This document shows, one piece after another, positions 1 to 8,894 of a stretch of 64,000 nt of DNA. The notes beneath the pieces were generated by a model. The model searched no databases. It was not told the DNA's origin and saw only the letters and a list, made by a program, of their open reading frames with translations. How positions within the stretch are numbered: the first letter of the stretch is position 1; every line of letters begins with the position of its first letter. The translations under genes were made by a program, and so were the position numbers. The DNA comes from Streptomyces longisporoflavus (GTDB lineage Bacteria; Actinomycetota; Actinomycetes; Streptomycetales; Streptomycetaceae), in assembly GCF_014649775.1 (NCBI RefSeq), contig NZ_BMTR01000015.1:1-64000 (forward strand), in the 5' to 3' direction.

Positions 1-63
1 AGCCTCACAGCGCCGATGGTACTGCAGGGGGGACCCTGTGGGAGAGTAGGACGCCGCCGAACT
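1..63 (+). rRNA. rrf: 5S ribosomal RNA, 3' part
   Basis: The first 62 or so bases match the 3' half of an actinobacterial 5S rRNA, including the GGACCCTGTGGGAGAGTAGG segment and the closing GCCGCCGAAC helix strand at 53-62. The 5' half lies before the window. A strong terminator follows at 72-115, so this is the end of an rRNA operon reading into the window. The rest of the operon is not visible. Confidence 0.93.
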
Positions 64-71
64 TTACTTAT

Positions 72-115
72 AGCCGTGGTCCCTGGACTTATTGTCCAGG
101 GGCCACGGCTTTTTG
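72..115 (+). terminator. Rho-independent terminator of the rRNA operon
   Basis: A 17-bp stem (72-88 pairing with 94-110, one G-T wobble) with a 5-base loop is followed directly by a T-rich run at 111-119. It lies 9 bases after the 5S rRNA, as expected at the end of an rRNA operon. Confidence 0.93.
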
Positions 116-222
116 TATTTCCGGGCCTTTCTGTCCCCTGACTACCCCTCTGCACCGCCGGCTGACAACTGAGGGTAAGGTCAGGGTGCATCATCGGCTC
201 GTTTCCCACAGGAGGCCCCCGG

Positions 223-831
223 GTGGAGGTCCAGGAGACTCGCGTCCAGACGGACCGGGTCCTCACCATCCCGAACATCCTCAGCATGGCGCGTCTCCTC
301 GGCGTACCCCTCTTCCTGTGGCTGATCCTCAGGCCCGAGTTCGGCGGGCCCAAGAGCGATCACTGGGCGCTGTTGGTGCTGATGCTGAGCGGTATCAGCG
401 ACTATCTCGACGGCAAGCTGGCCCGCCGTTGGAACCAGATCAGCAATCTGGGGAGGCTGCTCGACCCGGCCGCGGACCGGCTCTATATCCTGTCGACCTT
501 GGTCGGCCTTACGTGGCGGGAGATTCTTCCGCTCTGGCTGACCGCGGTGCTGCTCCTGCGGGAGCTGGTACTGCTGGTGATGGTCCTCATCCTCAGACGT
601 CACGGCTATCCGCCGCCGCAGGTGAACTTCCTCGGCAAGGCCGCCACCTTCAACCTGATGTACGCCTTTCCACTACTGCTCCTCAGTGACGGAAGTGGCT
701 GGATCAACAATCTCGCGGCTATTTTCGGATGGGCGTTCGCAGGATGGGGTACAAGTCTGTACTGGTGGGCAGGGATCCTCTACGTGGTTCAGGTCCGCCG
801 ACTTGTCCGTGCGGATGTCACGGCCGATTGA
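223..831 (+). CDS. CDP-alcohol phosphatidyltransferase family membrane protein
   Basis: This 202-aa polytopic membrane protein carries the CDP-alcohol phosphotransferase signature: DYLDGKLAR, then G-x3-D-x3-D in GRLLDPAAD, around residues 57-82. The family joins a CDP-linked lipid to an alcohol at the membrane to make phospholipids such as phosphatidylglycerol phosphate or phosphatidylinositol phosphate; the exact substrate cannot be read here. Mycobacteria have a similar gene (pgsA2 type) at the head of the same gene block. The start is GTG 223, with an AGGAGG ribosome site at 210-215. It precedes the sugar-nucleotidyltransferase gene by 113 bases, and a TAATCT -10-like element at 889-894 may start a separate transcript for that gene. 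Confidence 0.88.
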   Translation: MEVQETRVQTDRVLTIPNILSMARLLGVPLFLWLILRPEFGGPKSDHWALLVLMLSGISDYLDGKLARRWNQISNLGRLLDPAADRLYILSTLVGLTWREILPLWLTAVLLLRELVLLVMVLILRRHGYPPPQVNFLGKAATFNLMYAFPLLLLSDGSGWINNLAAIFGWAFAGWGTSLYWWAGILYVVQVRRLVRADVTAD

Positions 832-944
832 GCCTGCCGGTTCGGCAGCTGTGGAGGCTTGCAGCCCCGTAAGCCACATGTACGGGTCTAATCTGGCGGG
901 CTGAGTCGGCCGGGACGTCGCCTATTGAGGAGGACGCTTCCGAC

Positions 945-3440
945 ATGAAGGCCGTCGTAATGGCCGGAGGCGAAGGCACGCGCCTTCGCCCTATGACCTC
1001 GAGCATGCCCAAGCCGCTCCTGCCTGTGGCCAATAGGCCCATCATGGAGCACGTGCTGCGGCTGCTCAAGAGGCATGGGCTCACCGAGACCGTAGTAACA
1101 GTCCAGTTCCTGGCTTCTTTGGTCAGGAATTACTTCGGCGATGGTGAAGAGCTCGGGATGGAGCTCACCTATGCCAATGAGGAGAAGCCACTCGGCACTG
1201 CCGGGAGTGTGAAGAACGCAGAGGAAGCATTGAAGGACGATGCGTTCCTCGTGATCTCCGGTGACGCTCTGACCGATTTCGACCTCACCGAGCTGATCAA
1301 CTTCCACAAGGAGAAGGGCGCGCTTGTCACGGTCTGCCTGACGCGCGTCCCCAATCCGCTGGAGTTCGGCATCACCATCGTGGACGAGGAAGGAAAGGTC
1401 GAGCGCTTCCTGGAGAAGCCGACCTGGGGGCAGGTTTTCTCCGACACGGTGAATACGGGCATCTACGTCATGGAGCCCGAGGTCTTCGATTATGTCGACG
1501 CCGATGTGTCGGTGGACTGGTCCGGTGACGTCTTCCCTCAGCTCATGAAGGAAGGCAAGCCCATCTACGGGTACATCGCCGAGGGCTACTGGGAGGACGT
1601 CGGCACGCACGAGAGCTACGTCAAGGCTCAGGCCGACGTGCTGGAGCGCAAGGTCGACGTGGAGCTCGACGGCTTCGAGATCTCACCGGGCGTGTGGGTC
1701 GCGGAGGGCGCCGAGGTGCACCCCGACGCCACGCTGCGCGGGCCGCTCTACATCGGTGACTACGCGAAGGTCGAGGCGGACGCCGAGATTCGTGAGCACA
1801 CGGTCGTGGGTTCGAACGTGGTGGTCAAGACCGGGGCGTTCCTGCACAAGGCCGTCGTGCACGACAACGTCTACATCGGCCAGCACAGCAATCTGCGGGG
1901 CTGTGTCATCGGCAGGAACACCGACATCATGCGGGCCTCCCGCATCGAGGACGGCGCCGTCATCGGCGATGAGTGCCTCGTCGGTGAGGAATCGATTATC
2001 CAGGGCAATGTCCGGGTCTATCCGTTCAAGACGATCGAGGCCGGCGCGTTCGTCAACACCTCCGTCATCTGGGAGTCGAGAGGCCAGGCGCATCTCTTCG
2101 GTGCGCGTGGGGTCTCCGGGATCCTGAACGTGGAGATCACGCCCGAACTCGCGGTGCGGCTGGCGGGGGCGTATGCCACGACCCTCAAGAAGGGCTCGAC
2201 CGTCACCACGGCGCGTGACCATTCGCGAGGCGCCAGGGCCCTGAAGCGCGCGGTGATCTCGGCCCTGCAGGCCAGCGCCATCGACGTACGGGACCTGGAG
2301 AACGTACCGCTGCCCGTCGCGCGGCAGCAGACGGCTCGGGGCAGTGCCGGCGGGATCATGATCCGGACGACGGCGGGGTCGCCCGACTCCGTCGACATCA
2401 TGTTCTTCGACGCGCGCGGGGCCGACCTGTCGCAGGGGAGTCAGCGCAAGCTGGACCGGGTTTACGCACGTCAGGAGTACCGGCGGGCGTTCCCCGGGGA
2501 GATCGGGGATCTGCACTTCCCGTCCAGTGTCTTCGACTCCTACACCGGATCACTGCTCCGCAATGTCGACACCACGGGTGTTGCCGAGTCGGATCTGAAG
2601 GTGGTCGTCGATGCCTCCAACGGCAGTGCGGGGCTTGTGCTGCCCAGCTTGCTCGGCCGGCTCGGCGTCGATGCGCTGACCATCAATCCGGGCCTGGACG
2701 AATCGCGCCCGACCGAGACCTACGAGGCACGCAGGTCGGGTCTCGTGCGGCTCGGCGAGATCGTGGCGTCGTCGCGTGCCGACTTCGGTGTGCGGTTCGA
2801 CCCCGTGGGCGAGCGGCTCTCGCTCGTCGACGAGAAGGGGCGGATCATCGAGGACGACCGCGCGCTTCTCGTCATGCTCGACCTGGTCGCGGCGGAACGC
2901 CGCAGCGGGCGGGTCGCGCTGCCGGTGACGACGACGCGCATCGGCGAGCAGGTGGCGGCGTACCACGGGACGCAGGTCGACTGGACGACCACGTCGCCCG
3001 ACGATCTGACGCGGGTGGGGCGCGACGAGTCGACCATCTTCGGCGGAGACGGCCGCGGCGGATTCATCATCCCCGAGTTCAGCAGCGTGTTCGACGGTAC
3101 GGCCGCCTTCGTGCGGCTCATCGGTCTTGTGGCGAGGACGCAGCTCACGCTGAGCCAGATCGACGCGCGTATCCCGCGCGCGCATGTGCTCCGGCGGGAT
3201 CTCGCGACGCCCTGGGCGGTCAAGGGGCTCGTCATGCGGACCGTCGTGGAGGCGGCGGGGGAGCGGTCCGTGGACACGACCGATGGTGTGCGGGTCGTGG
3301 AGGCCGACGGGCGCTGGGTCCTCGTACTGCCCGACCCGGCGGAGGCCGTCACCCATCTGTGGGCCGAGGGACCCGACGACGCGTCCGCCCAGGCGCTGCT
3401 CGACGAGTGGTCGGCCGTGGTGGACAGCGCCGGTCGCTGA
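945..3440 (+). CDS. Mannose-1-phosphate guanylyltransferase-like protein fused to a degenerate phosphomannomutase domain
   Basis: An 831-aa three-part protein. Residues 1-230 are a nucleotidyltransferase domain with the GGEGTRLRPMT signature near the N-terminus. Residues 250-370 are left-handed beta-helix hexapeptide repeats. Residues 380-831 resemble a phosphomannomutase/phosphoglucomutase. The first part should make a nucleotide sugar (GDP-mannose or similar) for envelope glycans or protein O-mannosylation. The mutase part looks inactive: the phosphoserine loop reads TTAGSPDS (about 474-481) rather than TASHNP, the metal loop FDPVGER (about 618-624) rather than FDGDGDR, and the sugar loop FGGDGRGG (about 699-706) rather than GGExSGH. 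The start ATG 945 has GAGGAGG at 926-932. Substrate identity is inferred. Confidence 0.88.
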   Translation: MKAVVMAGGEGTRLRPMTSSMPKPLLPVANRPIMEHVLRLLKRHGLTETVVTVQFLASLVRNYFGDGEELGMELTYANEEKPLGTAGSVKNAEEALKDDAFLVISGDALTDFDLTELINFHKEKGALVTVCLTRVPNPLEFGITIVDEEGKVERFLEKPTWGQVFSDTVNTGIYVMEPEVFDYVDADVSVDWSGDVFPQLMKEGKPIYGYIAEGYWEDVGTHESYVKAQADVLERKVDVELDGFEISPGVWVAEGAEVHPDATLRGPLYIGDYAKVEADAEIREHTVVGSNVVVKTGAFLHKAVVHDNVYIGQHSNLRGCVIGRNTDIMRASRIEDGAVIGDECLVGEESIIQGNVRVYPFKTIEAGAFVNTSVIWESRGQAHLFGARGVSGILNVEITPELAVRLAGAYATTLKKGSTVTTARDHSRGARALKRAVISALQASAIDVRDLENVPLPVARQQTARGSAGGIMIRTTAGSPDSVDIMFFDARGADLSQGSQRKLDRVYARQEYRRAFPGEIGDLHFPSSVFDSYTGSLLRNVDTTGVAESDLKVVVDASNGSAGLVLPSLLGRLGVDALTINPGLDESRPTETYEARRSGLVRLGEIVASSRADFGVRFDPVGERLSLVDEKGRIIEDDRALLVMLDLVAAERRSGRVALPVTTTRIGEQVAAYHGTQVDWTTTSPDDLTRVGRDESTIFGGDGRGGFIIPEFSSVFDGTAAFVRLIGLVARTQLTLSQIDARIPRAHVLRRDLATPWAVKGLVMRTVVEAAGERSVDTTDGVRVVEADGRWVLVLPDPAEAVTHLWAEGPDDASAQALLDEWSAVVDSAGR

Positions 3441-3537
3441 CCCCGGCGCGGGCCGGACGGCACCCTTGGGGGGTGCTGTCCGGCACGCCGGTGGGGCCAT
3501 TCGGAGGTAACGCCCGCGACGTGCGACGATGTGCGGC

Positions 3538-4428
3538 ATGCCGCAGCAGCCCCCCGTTCGGAGCACACCCTCACGCCCCCGGCGTCCGGACGCCTCCATG
3601 TCGCTGCTGACCACGGTCATGGACCACAGCCTGGACGAGGGTTACGCGGAGGCGGCGGCCCGCAAGAAGGCGAGGGGCGCCGGCGGCGTGCCGCGTCCGC
3701 TGCGGGCCAAGCTCGGACTCGCGCTCGGACTCGTGCTCGCCGCCCTCGTGGTGACCGTGGGCGCCGCGCAGGCGCGGATAGCCGCTCCGGTGGTCGCCAA
3801 GGAGCGCGCTGAGCTCATCGACCGGATCGAGTCGGCGACCTCGGACGCGGATGAGCTCGAGGGAGATGTCGAGACGCTCCGCGACGACGTGGGCGCACGG
3901 CAGCGCGAGGCGCTGAAGAAACACGGGGGCAGCCAGGGCGAGTTGGTGTCCCTGCTCTCCGGTGCCACCAAGGTCCACGGGCGCGGCGTGAAACTAGTGG
4001 TGGACGACGCCAAGGAAGCCGACCAGGGCGGGGGCGGGCCGCGGGAGAGCGCGGGTTTCTCCGACACCGGGCGGGTGCGGGACCGCGACATGCAACGGGT
4101 CGTCAACGGCTTGTGGCAGTCCGGCGCGGAAGCGATCGCCATCAATGATCAGCGGCTGACGGCCCTGTCGGCGATCAGGGCCGCGGGTGACGCGATACTG
4201 GTCGACAACAAGCCGCTCGTGCCGCCGTATACGGTGCTTGCCGTGGGTGACGGGCAGCGCTTGAGCACGCGTTTCCAGAACAGTCGCGACGGTCAGTATC
4301 TGCATGCTCTGCAGGAGAACTTCGGCGTCCGGACCAGCATTTCCGTCCAGGACGACGTCCGATTGCCGGCAGCGCCGAGTGTGACCGTACGTACAGCAGA
4401 GCCGAAGGCAGGAAAGGGCACATCGTGA
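3538..4428 (+). CDS. DUF881 family membrane-anchored protein (first copy)
   Basis: About 296 aa. A short cytoplasmic arm is followed by one membrane segment (around residues 58-77, LGLALGLVLAALVVTVGAA), a coiled-coil stretch, and an extracytoplasmic DUF881 domain (VKLVVDD, NGLWQSGAEAIAINDQRLT). The family is like Bacillus YlxW/YlxX, which sit with sbp just before ftsA-ftsZ; its biochemical role is unknown. ATG 3538 is chosen because a GACGAT -10-like hexamer ends 7 bases upstream and no good ribosome site exists; ATG 3529 is an in-frame alternative. It overlaps the small basic protein gene by 4 bases, so the three downstream genes are translationally coupled. Confidence 0.85.
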   Translation: MPQQPPVRSTPSRPRRPDASMSLLTTVMDHSLDEGYAEAAARKKARGAGGVPRPLRAKLGLALGLVLAALVVTVGAAQARIAAPVVAKERAELIDRIESATSDADELEGDVETLRDDVGARQREALKKHGGSQGELVSLLSGATKVHGRGVKLVVDDAKEADQGGGGPRESAGFSDTGRVRDRDMQRVVNGLWQSGAEAIAINDQRLTALSAIRAAGDAILVDNKPLVPPYTVLAVGDGQRLSTRFQNSRDGQYLHALQENFGVRTSISVQDDVRLPAAPSVTVRTAEPKAGKGTS

Positions 4429-4757
4429 TCGCCGTACTGGGCCTCGTCGTGGGAGTCGTGGCCGGATTGTTGGTCCGGCCCGAGGTTCCGGCCGTGGTCG
4501 AGCCGTACCTTCCGATCGCCGTGGTGGCGGCACTCGACGCGGTGTTCGGAGGCCTGCGCGCGATGCTCGACGGCATCTTCGACGACAAGGTCTTCGTGGT
4601 GTCGTTCCTCTCGAACGTCGTCGTGGCCGCCCTGATCGTCTTCCTGGGCGACAAGTTGGGCGTCGGCGCCCAGCTGTCCACCGGCGTCGTGGTGGTCCTC
4701 GGCATCCGGATCTTCTCGAACGCGGCCGCCATCCGCCGACACATCTTCAGGGCGTGA
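4425..4757 (+). CDS. sbp: Small basic protein family (Sbp, DUF1290)
   Basis: A 110-aa, almost entirely hydrophobic protein with about three membrane helices. It matches the small basic protein family found with DUF881 genes next to division genes in Firmicutes and in actinobacterial operons. Its function is not established. It starts at GTG 4425 inside the stop of the previous gene (GTGA overlap) and ends at 4757, inside the start of the next, so DUF881-sbp-DUF881 is one tightly coupled operon. Confidence 0.87.
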   Translation: MIAVLGLVVGVVAGLLVRPEVPAVVEPYLPIAVVAALDAVFGGLRAMLDGIFDDKVFVVSFLSNVVVAALIVFLGDKLGVGAQLSTGVVVVLGIRIFSNAAAIRRHIFRA

Positions 4758-5638
4758 CGCGGATGGGTACGGAAGAGACGCCGGGGGGCGAGAACCGGAG
4801 CAGGGAGCTTCCCGCCGAAGTGCAGGGCCCGCCGCCCGCGGAGCCCGTGCGGCCCGCTGAGGACGCGGCGCCCGAGCAGGACGAGCAGCACCAGGACCCG
4901 GACGGGAAGGCCCCGCGCAGCGGCCGTCAGCGGCTGGCGGAGGGGCTGTGGCCGCCCCGCGTCACCCGTCCTCAACTCATCGTCGCCCTGCTGCTGTTCG
5001 TGCTGGGGCTCGGCCTTGCCATCCAGGTGCGCTCCAACAACGACAGCAGCGCGCTGCGCGGCGCACGTCAGGAAGATCTCGTACGCATCCTCGATGAACT
5101 GGATGACCGTACACAGCGTCTGGAAGGTGAGAAGCAGCGTCTGGAGGATCAGCGCACCGGGCTCGAGAACAGCTCGGACCAGGCCGAGGAGGCCCGCAAG
5201 CAGACCGTCGAGAAGGAACGGCAACTCGGCATTCTTGCGGGCACCGTGGCAGCGCAGGGTCCTGGTATCACGCTGACCATCGATGACAAGAAGGGATCGG
5301 TTGAGGCGGACATGCTGCTCGACGCCATTCAGGAGCTGCGCGCCGCGGGTGCCGAGGCCATCCAGATCAATGATGTACGCGTAGTGGCCAACACCTATCT
5401 TTCGGATACGGACAGTGGTGGTGTCCGGGTGGACGGCCGCAAGGTCGGCAAGCCCTACCGGTTCAAGGTGATCGGCAAGCCGCAGGACCTCGAGCCGGCA
5501 CTGAACATCCCAGGTGGCGTGGTGCAGACTCTGGAGAAGGAGCAAGCCACCGTGACCGTGGCGCGAGCGGAGAAGATCGTGGTCGACGCCTTGCGAGCCG
5601 CGAAGCGGCCTGACTACGCTCGGTCGTCGTCCCAGTGA
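4754..5638 (+). CDS. DUF881 family membrane-anchored protein (second copy)
   Basis: A 294-aa paralogue of the gene two upstream. It has an acidic, proline-rich cytoplasmic N-terminus (residues 1-70), a membrane helix around 74-92 (LIVALLLFVLGLGLAIQ), a coiled coil rich in E, K, R and Q to about 165, then the DUF881 domain with GAEAIQINDVRVVANTY. GTG 4754 overlaps the previous stop by 4 bases. The two DUF881 copies bracketing sbp suggest a heteromeric membrane complex (inference). The 199 bases after it hold no convincing gene before the FHA gene. Confidence 0.87.
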   Translation: MTRMGTEETPGGENRSRELPAEVQGPPPAEPVRPAEDAAPEQDEQHQDPDGKAPRSGRQRLAEGLWPPRVTRPQLIVALLLFVLGLGLAIQVRSNNDSSALRGARQEDLVRILDELDDRTQRLEGEKQRLEDQRTGLENSSDQAEEARKQTVEKERQLGILAGTVAAQGPGITLTIDDKKGSVEADMLLDAIQELRAAGAEAIQINDVRVVANTYLSDTDSGGVRVDGRKVGKPYRFKVIGKPQDLEPALNIPGGVVQTLEKEQATVTVARAEKIVVDALRAAKRPDYARSSSQ

Positions 5639-5837
5639 GGCGGGGGTGCATGGGGGCCGCCGGTCGCGGGCATGAGGTTGCGGGGGGTCGGCGCATCGTA
5701 AGCGTGATGCGTGGTGGAAACTGTTTGGTGGATACGGACGTTGTGAGGATGTCTGTGCTGCCGATGTACGGCGGTGTGTGCAATCAGGGTTCGTCCTGCC
5801 CCACGGGCGGGTCTGTTTCGGTCAAGGGGAATCGCCC

Positions 5838-6689
5838 GTGAAGTTGTTTGCGAAGTTGTTCGGCAAGAGTGCACGCGAGGACAGCGGCAACCCCGCCACT
5901 GCCCGGCACCGTGCCCCGCGCCATGGAGATGCCGAGGAGCAGGGCGGCGAGCGCCCGATGTTCCGTGACCAGGTCGGTGGGCCGGGCGGTGACATTTCGG
6001 GCGCGCAGGGCGCGTCGTCTGTTGACCCTGCCGGTCCGGGCCGCATAGGTTTCGGAGAACCGTCAACCTCAAGTACGGGTGGAGGGTTTACCCCCGGCCC
6101 GTACGCATCGAATGCCCCCGCGGGGCAGCCTCGGCAGGAGGATCCGTCCATGGCCCTGGTGTGTACGAGGTGCGGGAACCGCAACGCCGAGGCGAGCCGG
6201 TTCTGCTCCAACTGCGGCGCGCCGCTGCGGGCCGGGGCCGCGCCGGAGCGTCCGTCCGAGACGACATCGACGATCTCCATCTCCGGCCTTGAGGCCTACG
6301 ACGCGGAGGCGACGGGGCAGACCGCCTCGCCCGCTCTCTCGCCGGAGGCTCAGGCCGCCGTCGACGCACTGCCGCTCGGCTCCGCGCTCCTCGTGGTGCG
6401 CCGGGGTCCGAACTCGGGCAGCCGCTTCCTCCTGGACGGCGAGCTGACCACGGCGGGGCGCCACCCGCAGAGCGACATCTTCCTGGACGACGTGACCGTC
6501 TCGCGCCGTCACGTGGAGTTCCGTCGCCTCGGTGACGGTTCCTTCACCGTCGCCGACGTGGGCAGCCTCAACGGCACGTACGTCAACCGGGAGCGCATCG
6601 ACTCGGTCGCGCTGTCGAACGGCGACGAGGTGCAGATCGGCAAGTACCGGCTGGTCTTCTACGCGAGCCAGCGGGGCGTCGGTATCTGA
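5838..6689 (+). CDS. garA: GarA/OdhI-type FHA domain regulator with an N-terminal zinc ribbon
   Basis: A 283-aa protein. Residues 1-104 are disordered. Cysteines 109, 112, 123 and 126 (CTRC...CSNC) form a zinc ribbon. An ETTS motif at 141-144 is the phospho-site motif of GarA and OdhI. An FHA domain covers about 183-278 with GRHPQSD, SRRHVEF and SLNGTYVN. In mycobacteria and corynebacteria, Ser/Thr kinases phosphorylate this motif and thereby control 2-oxoglutarate dehydrogenase and glutamate dehydrogenase. The neighbours ftsR, DUF151 and MerR follow in the mycobacterial order, which supports orthology. GTG 5838 has AAGGGGA upstream. An internal ATG 6150 with AGGAGG at 6137-6142 would give a 179-aa form close to the usual GarA size. 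Confidence 0.87.
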   Translation: MKLFAKLFGKSAREDSGNPATARHRAPRHGDAEEQGGERPMFRDQVGGPGGDISGAQGASSVDPAGPGRIGFGEPSTSSTGGGFTPGPYASNAPAGQPRQEDPSMALVCTRCGNRNAEASRFCSNCGAPLRAGAAPERPSETTSTISISGLEAYDAEATGQTASPALSPEAQAAVDALPLGSALLVVRRGPNSGSRFLLDGELTTAGRHPQSDIFLDDVTVSRRHVEFRRLGDGSFTVADVGSLNGTYVNRERIDSVALSNGDEVQIGKYRLVFYASQRGVGI

Positions 6690-6731
6690 CCCTCCTCCGG
6701 ACTCCGTCCGGGGGGACCCCCAGGAAGGGCC

Positions 6732-7475
6732 ATGCCACAAACACCGAGGGGCGGTGCCGGGAACGGCACCGCCGCCGAGGACCGTCGGATGATGAGCATC
6801 GGCGCCGTGCTGAACGCACTGCGTGACGAGTTCCCCGAGGTCACGATCTCCAAGATCCGCTTCCTGGAGTCGGAAGGACTCATCGAGCCGGAGCGCACGC
6901 CGTCCGGCTACCGCAAGTTCAGCCCCGAGGACCTTGAGCGGCTCGGTCACGTCCTGCGGATGCAGCGGGACCACTATCTGCCCCTCAAGGTCATCCGGGA
7001 GCACCTGGACGCCATGGAGCGGGGAGAACGTCCCCCGCTGCCCTCCCAGGGGCAACCGCGCGAGCCCGGTGACGCGTGGGGCGCGAGTGACGCCGACGCG
7101 CCCACCGCCGCCCGGGTGGGCCGTGCCGAGCTGCTTGCCGCCGCGGAGATCGAGCCGGAGCAGCTCGCCGACTGGGAGACGTACGGCCTCATCGTGCCCT
7201 TGCCCGACGGCGGTTATGACGCGGAGGCCGTGACGGTCGCCGCGCTCGTCGTCGAACTCGGGCGGTTCGGTATCGAACCAAGACATCTGCGCACCATGAA
7301 GTCGGCGGCCGAACGCGAGGCCGGTCTGGTCGACCAGGTCGTCGCGCCGCTGCGCCGGCACCGTAACCCGCAGACCAGAGCCCATGCGGAAGCCCGTACG
7401 AAGGAACTCGCCGGGCTGACCGGAAAGCTGCATTCTGCACTGGTACAGACGGCTCTCGGAGTGCGGTTGCCCTGA
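6732..7475 (+). CDS. ftsR: MerR-family transcriptional regulator, FtsR type
   Basis: A 247-aa regulator. The N-terminal winged-helix MerR domain (SIGAVLNALRDEFPEVTISK, then RFLESEGLIEPERTPSGYRKF) is followed by an alpha-helical effector region without the cysteines of metal sensors. The position directly after garA and before DUF151 matches mycobacterial Rv1828 and corynebacterial ftsR; the latter is reported to activate ftsZ. The start ATG 6732 follows AGGAAGG at 6721-6727; ATG 6789 is a shorter option that starts nearer the conserved domain. It probably shares a transcript with garA (42-base gap). Orthology is inferred from domain and synteny. Confidence 0.85.
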   Translation: MPQTPRGGAGNGTAAEDRRMMSIGAVLNALRDEFPEVTISKIRFLESEGLIEPERTPSGYRKFSPEDLERLGHVLRMQRDHYLPLKVIREHLDAMERGERPPLPSQGQPREPGDAWGASDADAPTAARVGRAELLAAAEIEPEQLADWETYGLIVPLPDGGYDAEAVTVAALVVELGRFGIEPRHLRTMKSAAEREAGLVDQVVAPLRRHRNPQTRAHAEARTKELAGLTGKLHSALVQTALGVRLP

Positions 7476-7528
7476 CTCGGGAGGTGCCCGACTACCCAAA
7501 CCGGCCGGGCACGTCCTAGGGTTGCTGT

Positions 7529-8002
7529 GTGAACGAGCTCGACGTCGTAGGTGTCCGGGTGGAAATGCCCTCCAACCAACCGATCGTGCTCCTGCGTGAA
7601 GTGGGAGGCGATCGTTACCTCCCCATCTGGATCGGTCCAGGGGAGGCGACCGCGATCGCCTTCGCACAGCAGGGGATGGCGCCCGCGAGGCCGCTGACCC
7701 ACGACCTGTTCAAGGACGTGCTGGAGGCGGTGGGTCAGGAACTCACCGAAGTGCGCATCACCGACCTGCGCGAAGGGGTCTTCTACGCGGAGCTGGTCTT
7801 CGCCAGCGGAGTCGAGGTGAGTGCCCGGCCGTCCGACGCCATAGCGCTTGCCCTGCGCACCGGAACGCCGATCTACGGCAGCGACGGTGTCCTGGACGAC
7901 GCGGGCATCGCCATTCCGGACGAGCAGGAGGACGAGGTGGAGAAGTTCCGCGAGTTCCTCGACCAGATCTCGCCCGAGGACTTCGGTACCAACAGCCAGT
8001 AG
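7529..8002 (+). CDS. DUF151 bifunctional nuclease family protein
   Basis: A 157-aa protein starting NELDVVGVRVEMPSNQPIVL and containing YLPIWIGPGEATAIA, typical of DUF151. Some members are reported to have DNase/RNase activity; the physiological role in actinobacteria is unclear. The acidic C-terminal tail (EQEDEVEKFREFLDQ) is typical. There is no ribosome site. A TAGGGT -10 hexamer at 7517-7522 ends 6 bases before GTG 7529, so the mRNA is predicted to be leaderless. Confidence 0.88.
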   Translation: MNELDVVGVRVEMPSNQPIVLLREVGGDRYLPIWIGPGEATAIAFAQQGMAPARPLTHDLFKDVLEAVGQELTEVRITDLREGVFYAELVFASGVEVSARPSDAIALALRTGTPIYGSDGVLDDAGIAIPDEQEDEVEKFREFLDQISPEDFGTNSQ

Positions 8003-8174
8003 TCCGCCGATTCCGCAGGGTCCCGGCGGGCCATTCGGCTAGCCTTTCCCGGCGATGCGGTACGGCAAACCACTCTTAGGGTGATTATCACTCGGCGTGC
8101 CGAGTGTGGCGATCGTTGACGAGCCCCTGGCGACTGCCTACCGTCGAGAAGGCAGGTCAAGGACGGAGGTCGGC

Positions 8175-8810
8175 GTGAGAAGCAGCGGCGACGGTACGGC
8201 GATGGGTGGGCCGTATCCGCTTCACAGCAGCACGGCCGGTCACTCTCCGCAGAGGCCGATGGCGGTTCAGGGCAGCGTTCAGGGGAGCGGGGACGCCACG
8301 TCCGGACAGTCCGAACAGGAGCAGATCGGTTACCGGGGGCCTACCGCGTGCGCGGCCGCCGGCATCACCTACCGACAGCTCGACTACTGGGCCCGTACGG
8401 GACTCGTGGAGCCCAGTGTGCGGTCCGCGGGCGGATCGGGGACCCAGCGGCTCTACAGCTTCCGGGACGTCGTGGTCCTGAAAATCGTGAAGAGGTTCCT
8501 GGACACCGGTGTGTCGCTGCAGAACATCCGGACCACCGTCCAGCACTTGCGCGACGGCGGATTCACGGACCTGGAGCGGATGACGCTCATGAGCGACGGC
8601 GCGACGGTCTACGAGTGCACGTCGCCCGACGAGGTCCACGATCTGCTCCAGGGCGGGCAGGGCGTCTTCGGGATCGCCGTGGGTGTCGTGTGGCGGGACG
8701 TGGAAGCCGCGCTCTCGCAGCTGCACGGCGAGCGGATCGACACCGGGGAGACCTTGCTGCGGCAGAACCCGGCCGACGAGCTCGCGAGGCGGCGCAACAG
8801 GGCCGTGTGA
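8175..8810 (+). CDS. MerR-family transcriptional regulator
   Basis: A 211-aa protein. About 55 residues of Ser/Gly/Gln-rich disordered N-terminus precede a MerR helix-turn-helix (GPTACAAAGITYRQLDYWAR) and a C-terminal domain that binds an unknown ligand or partner. It occupies the position of mycobacterial Rv1830 in the conserved block. GTG 8175 is chosen because GGAGG lies at 8164-8168; the frame stays open further upstream but that part is not protein-like. No metal-binding cysteines are seen. Confidence 0.85.
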   Translation: MRSSGDGTAMGGPYPLHSSTAGHSPQRPMAVQGSVQGSGDATSGQSEQEQIGYRGPTACAAAGITYRQLDYWARTGLVEPSVRSAGGSGTQRLYSFRDVVVLKIVKRFLDTGVSLQNIRTTVQHLRDGGFTDLERMTLMSDGATVYECTSPDEVHDLLQGGQGVFGIAVGVVWRDVEAALSQLHGERIDTGETLLRQNPADELARRRNRAV

Positions 8811-8894
8811 GGCGGTTGTGACTGCTGGGGCCGGACCGGGGCGCGGGGTGGTGTCCCGGTCGCGTTGTCAGTGGCGTAGGGCAGCATCAGAGGT

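Noticed and set aside
3538..5638. Complete division cluster
   Set aside because: DUF881 and sbp neighbours of ftsZ exist in Firmicutes, but no fts or mur gene is in this window.
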